Translations under genes and position numbers: made by a program | Shown: one piece after another, positions 45,611 through 45,738 of the stretch | Layout: each line of letters opens with the position of its first letter | Position numbering within the stretch: the stretch's first letter is position 1 | The notes under the pieces: model-generated | What the model saw: only the letters and a program-made list of their open reading frames with translations | Told to the model about the DNA's origin: nothing | Database searches by the model: none | Assembly: GCF_000003605.2 (NCBI RefSeq) | Contig: NW_003151255.1 | Location: 409,672-455,409 of the forward strand | From: Saccoglossus kowalevskii | Taxonomy: Eukaryota > Hemichordata > Enteropneusta > Harrimaniidae | Length of the DNA stretch: 45,738 bases | Direction of reading: 5' to 3'

Positions 45611-45738
45611 GTCTATCCAACGTCATATTTCAGAATCCTGTGGACCGATTCCGTTCATTCTTTGCATGTGCCTAGTACCTTATGTGGGACATATGCACAT
45701 GCAGTGGTTTAGCGATTCGATTCAAAATGGCCGACTGA

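Noticed and set aside
1..45738. tRNA, rRNA, CRISPR arrays, operons or phage genes
   Set aside because: No cloverleaf with A/B boxes, no rRNA-like conserved stretch, no regular repeat-spacer array and no clustered genes were seen.

Overview
The window looks like AT-rich, intron-rich animal nuclear DNA, probably from a marine invertebrate. Supporting signs are short exons with GT...AG borders, long non-coding spaces, many miniature transposon-like elements, microsatellites and a large minisatellite. I see no bacterial operon, phage, plasmid, CRISPR or recognisable tRNA/rRNA gene. The phylum cannot be fixed from the sequence alone. A 933-base run of N (14889-15821) shows this is a draft assembly with a gap.

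Left part (1-9000). Three short exons on the minus strand give the first 127 residues of a neutral ceramidase (ASAH2 family). They encode a membrane-anchor exon, an exon with the family's N-terminal strand motif, and an exon reading MGYAKLSQQTGG. The gene runs off the left end, so the zinc-binding and catalytic part is not visible. About 5.8 kb upstream lies a second minus-strand membrane-anchor exon. It matches the first at 16 of 30 aligned residues, has the same phase-1 donor, and is likewise preceded by an untranslated-leader splice acceptor. It is followed by an exon I cannot assign. Either the ceramidase gene is tandemly duplicated or it has alternative first exons.

Middle and right part (9000-45738). 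On the plus strand, 13122-13195 is the first coding exon of RBM18, ending inside the first strand of its RNA-recognition motif. I could not find its other exons; they may be in the N gap or in unrecognised sequence. A second convincing but unidentified plus-strand exon lies at 34611-34752. A probable decayed coding relic lies at 38902-39165. The rest is non-coding or repetitive.

Repeats dominate the right part. They include TTAA-flanked MITEs (4331, 38276) and a relative with the same ends (28935). Two different elements have 9-bp target duplications of the Mutator-like kind (3010, 33100). There are three copies of an AT-rich palindromic element, a 164-bp triplication, and a 315-bp tandem family with a divergent distant copy. 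The largest repeat is a 1.94-kb minisatellite of about 67 copies of a 29-bp unit, itself duplicated as a block of about 970 bp. The long reading frames over the minisatellite follow from its unit lacking stop codons in all three forward frames, so I do not call them genes. I found no set of genes that makes up a new multi-gene system. The most interesting items are the paired anchor exons, the orphan exon at 34.6 kb and the repeat architecture.
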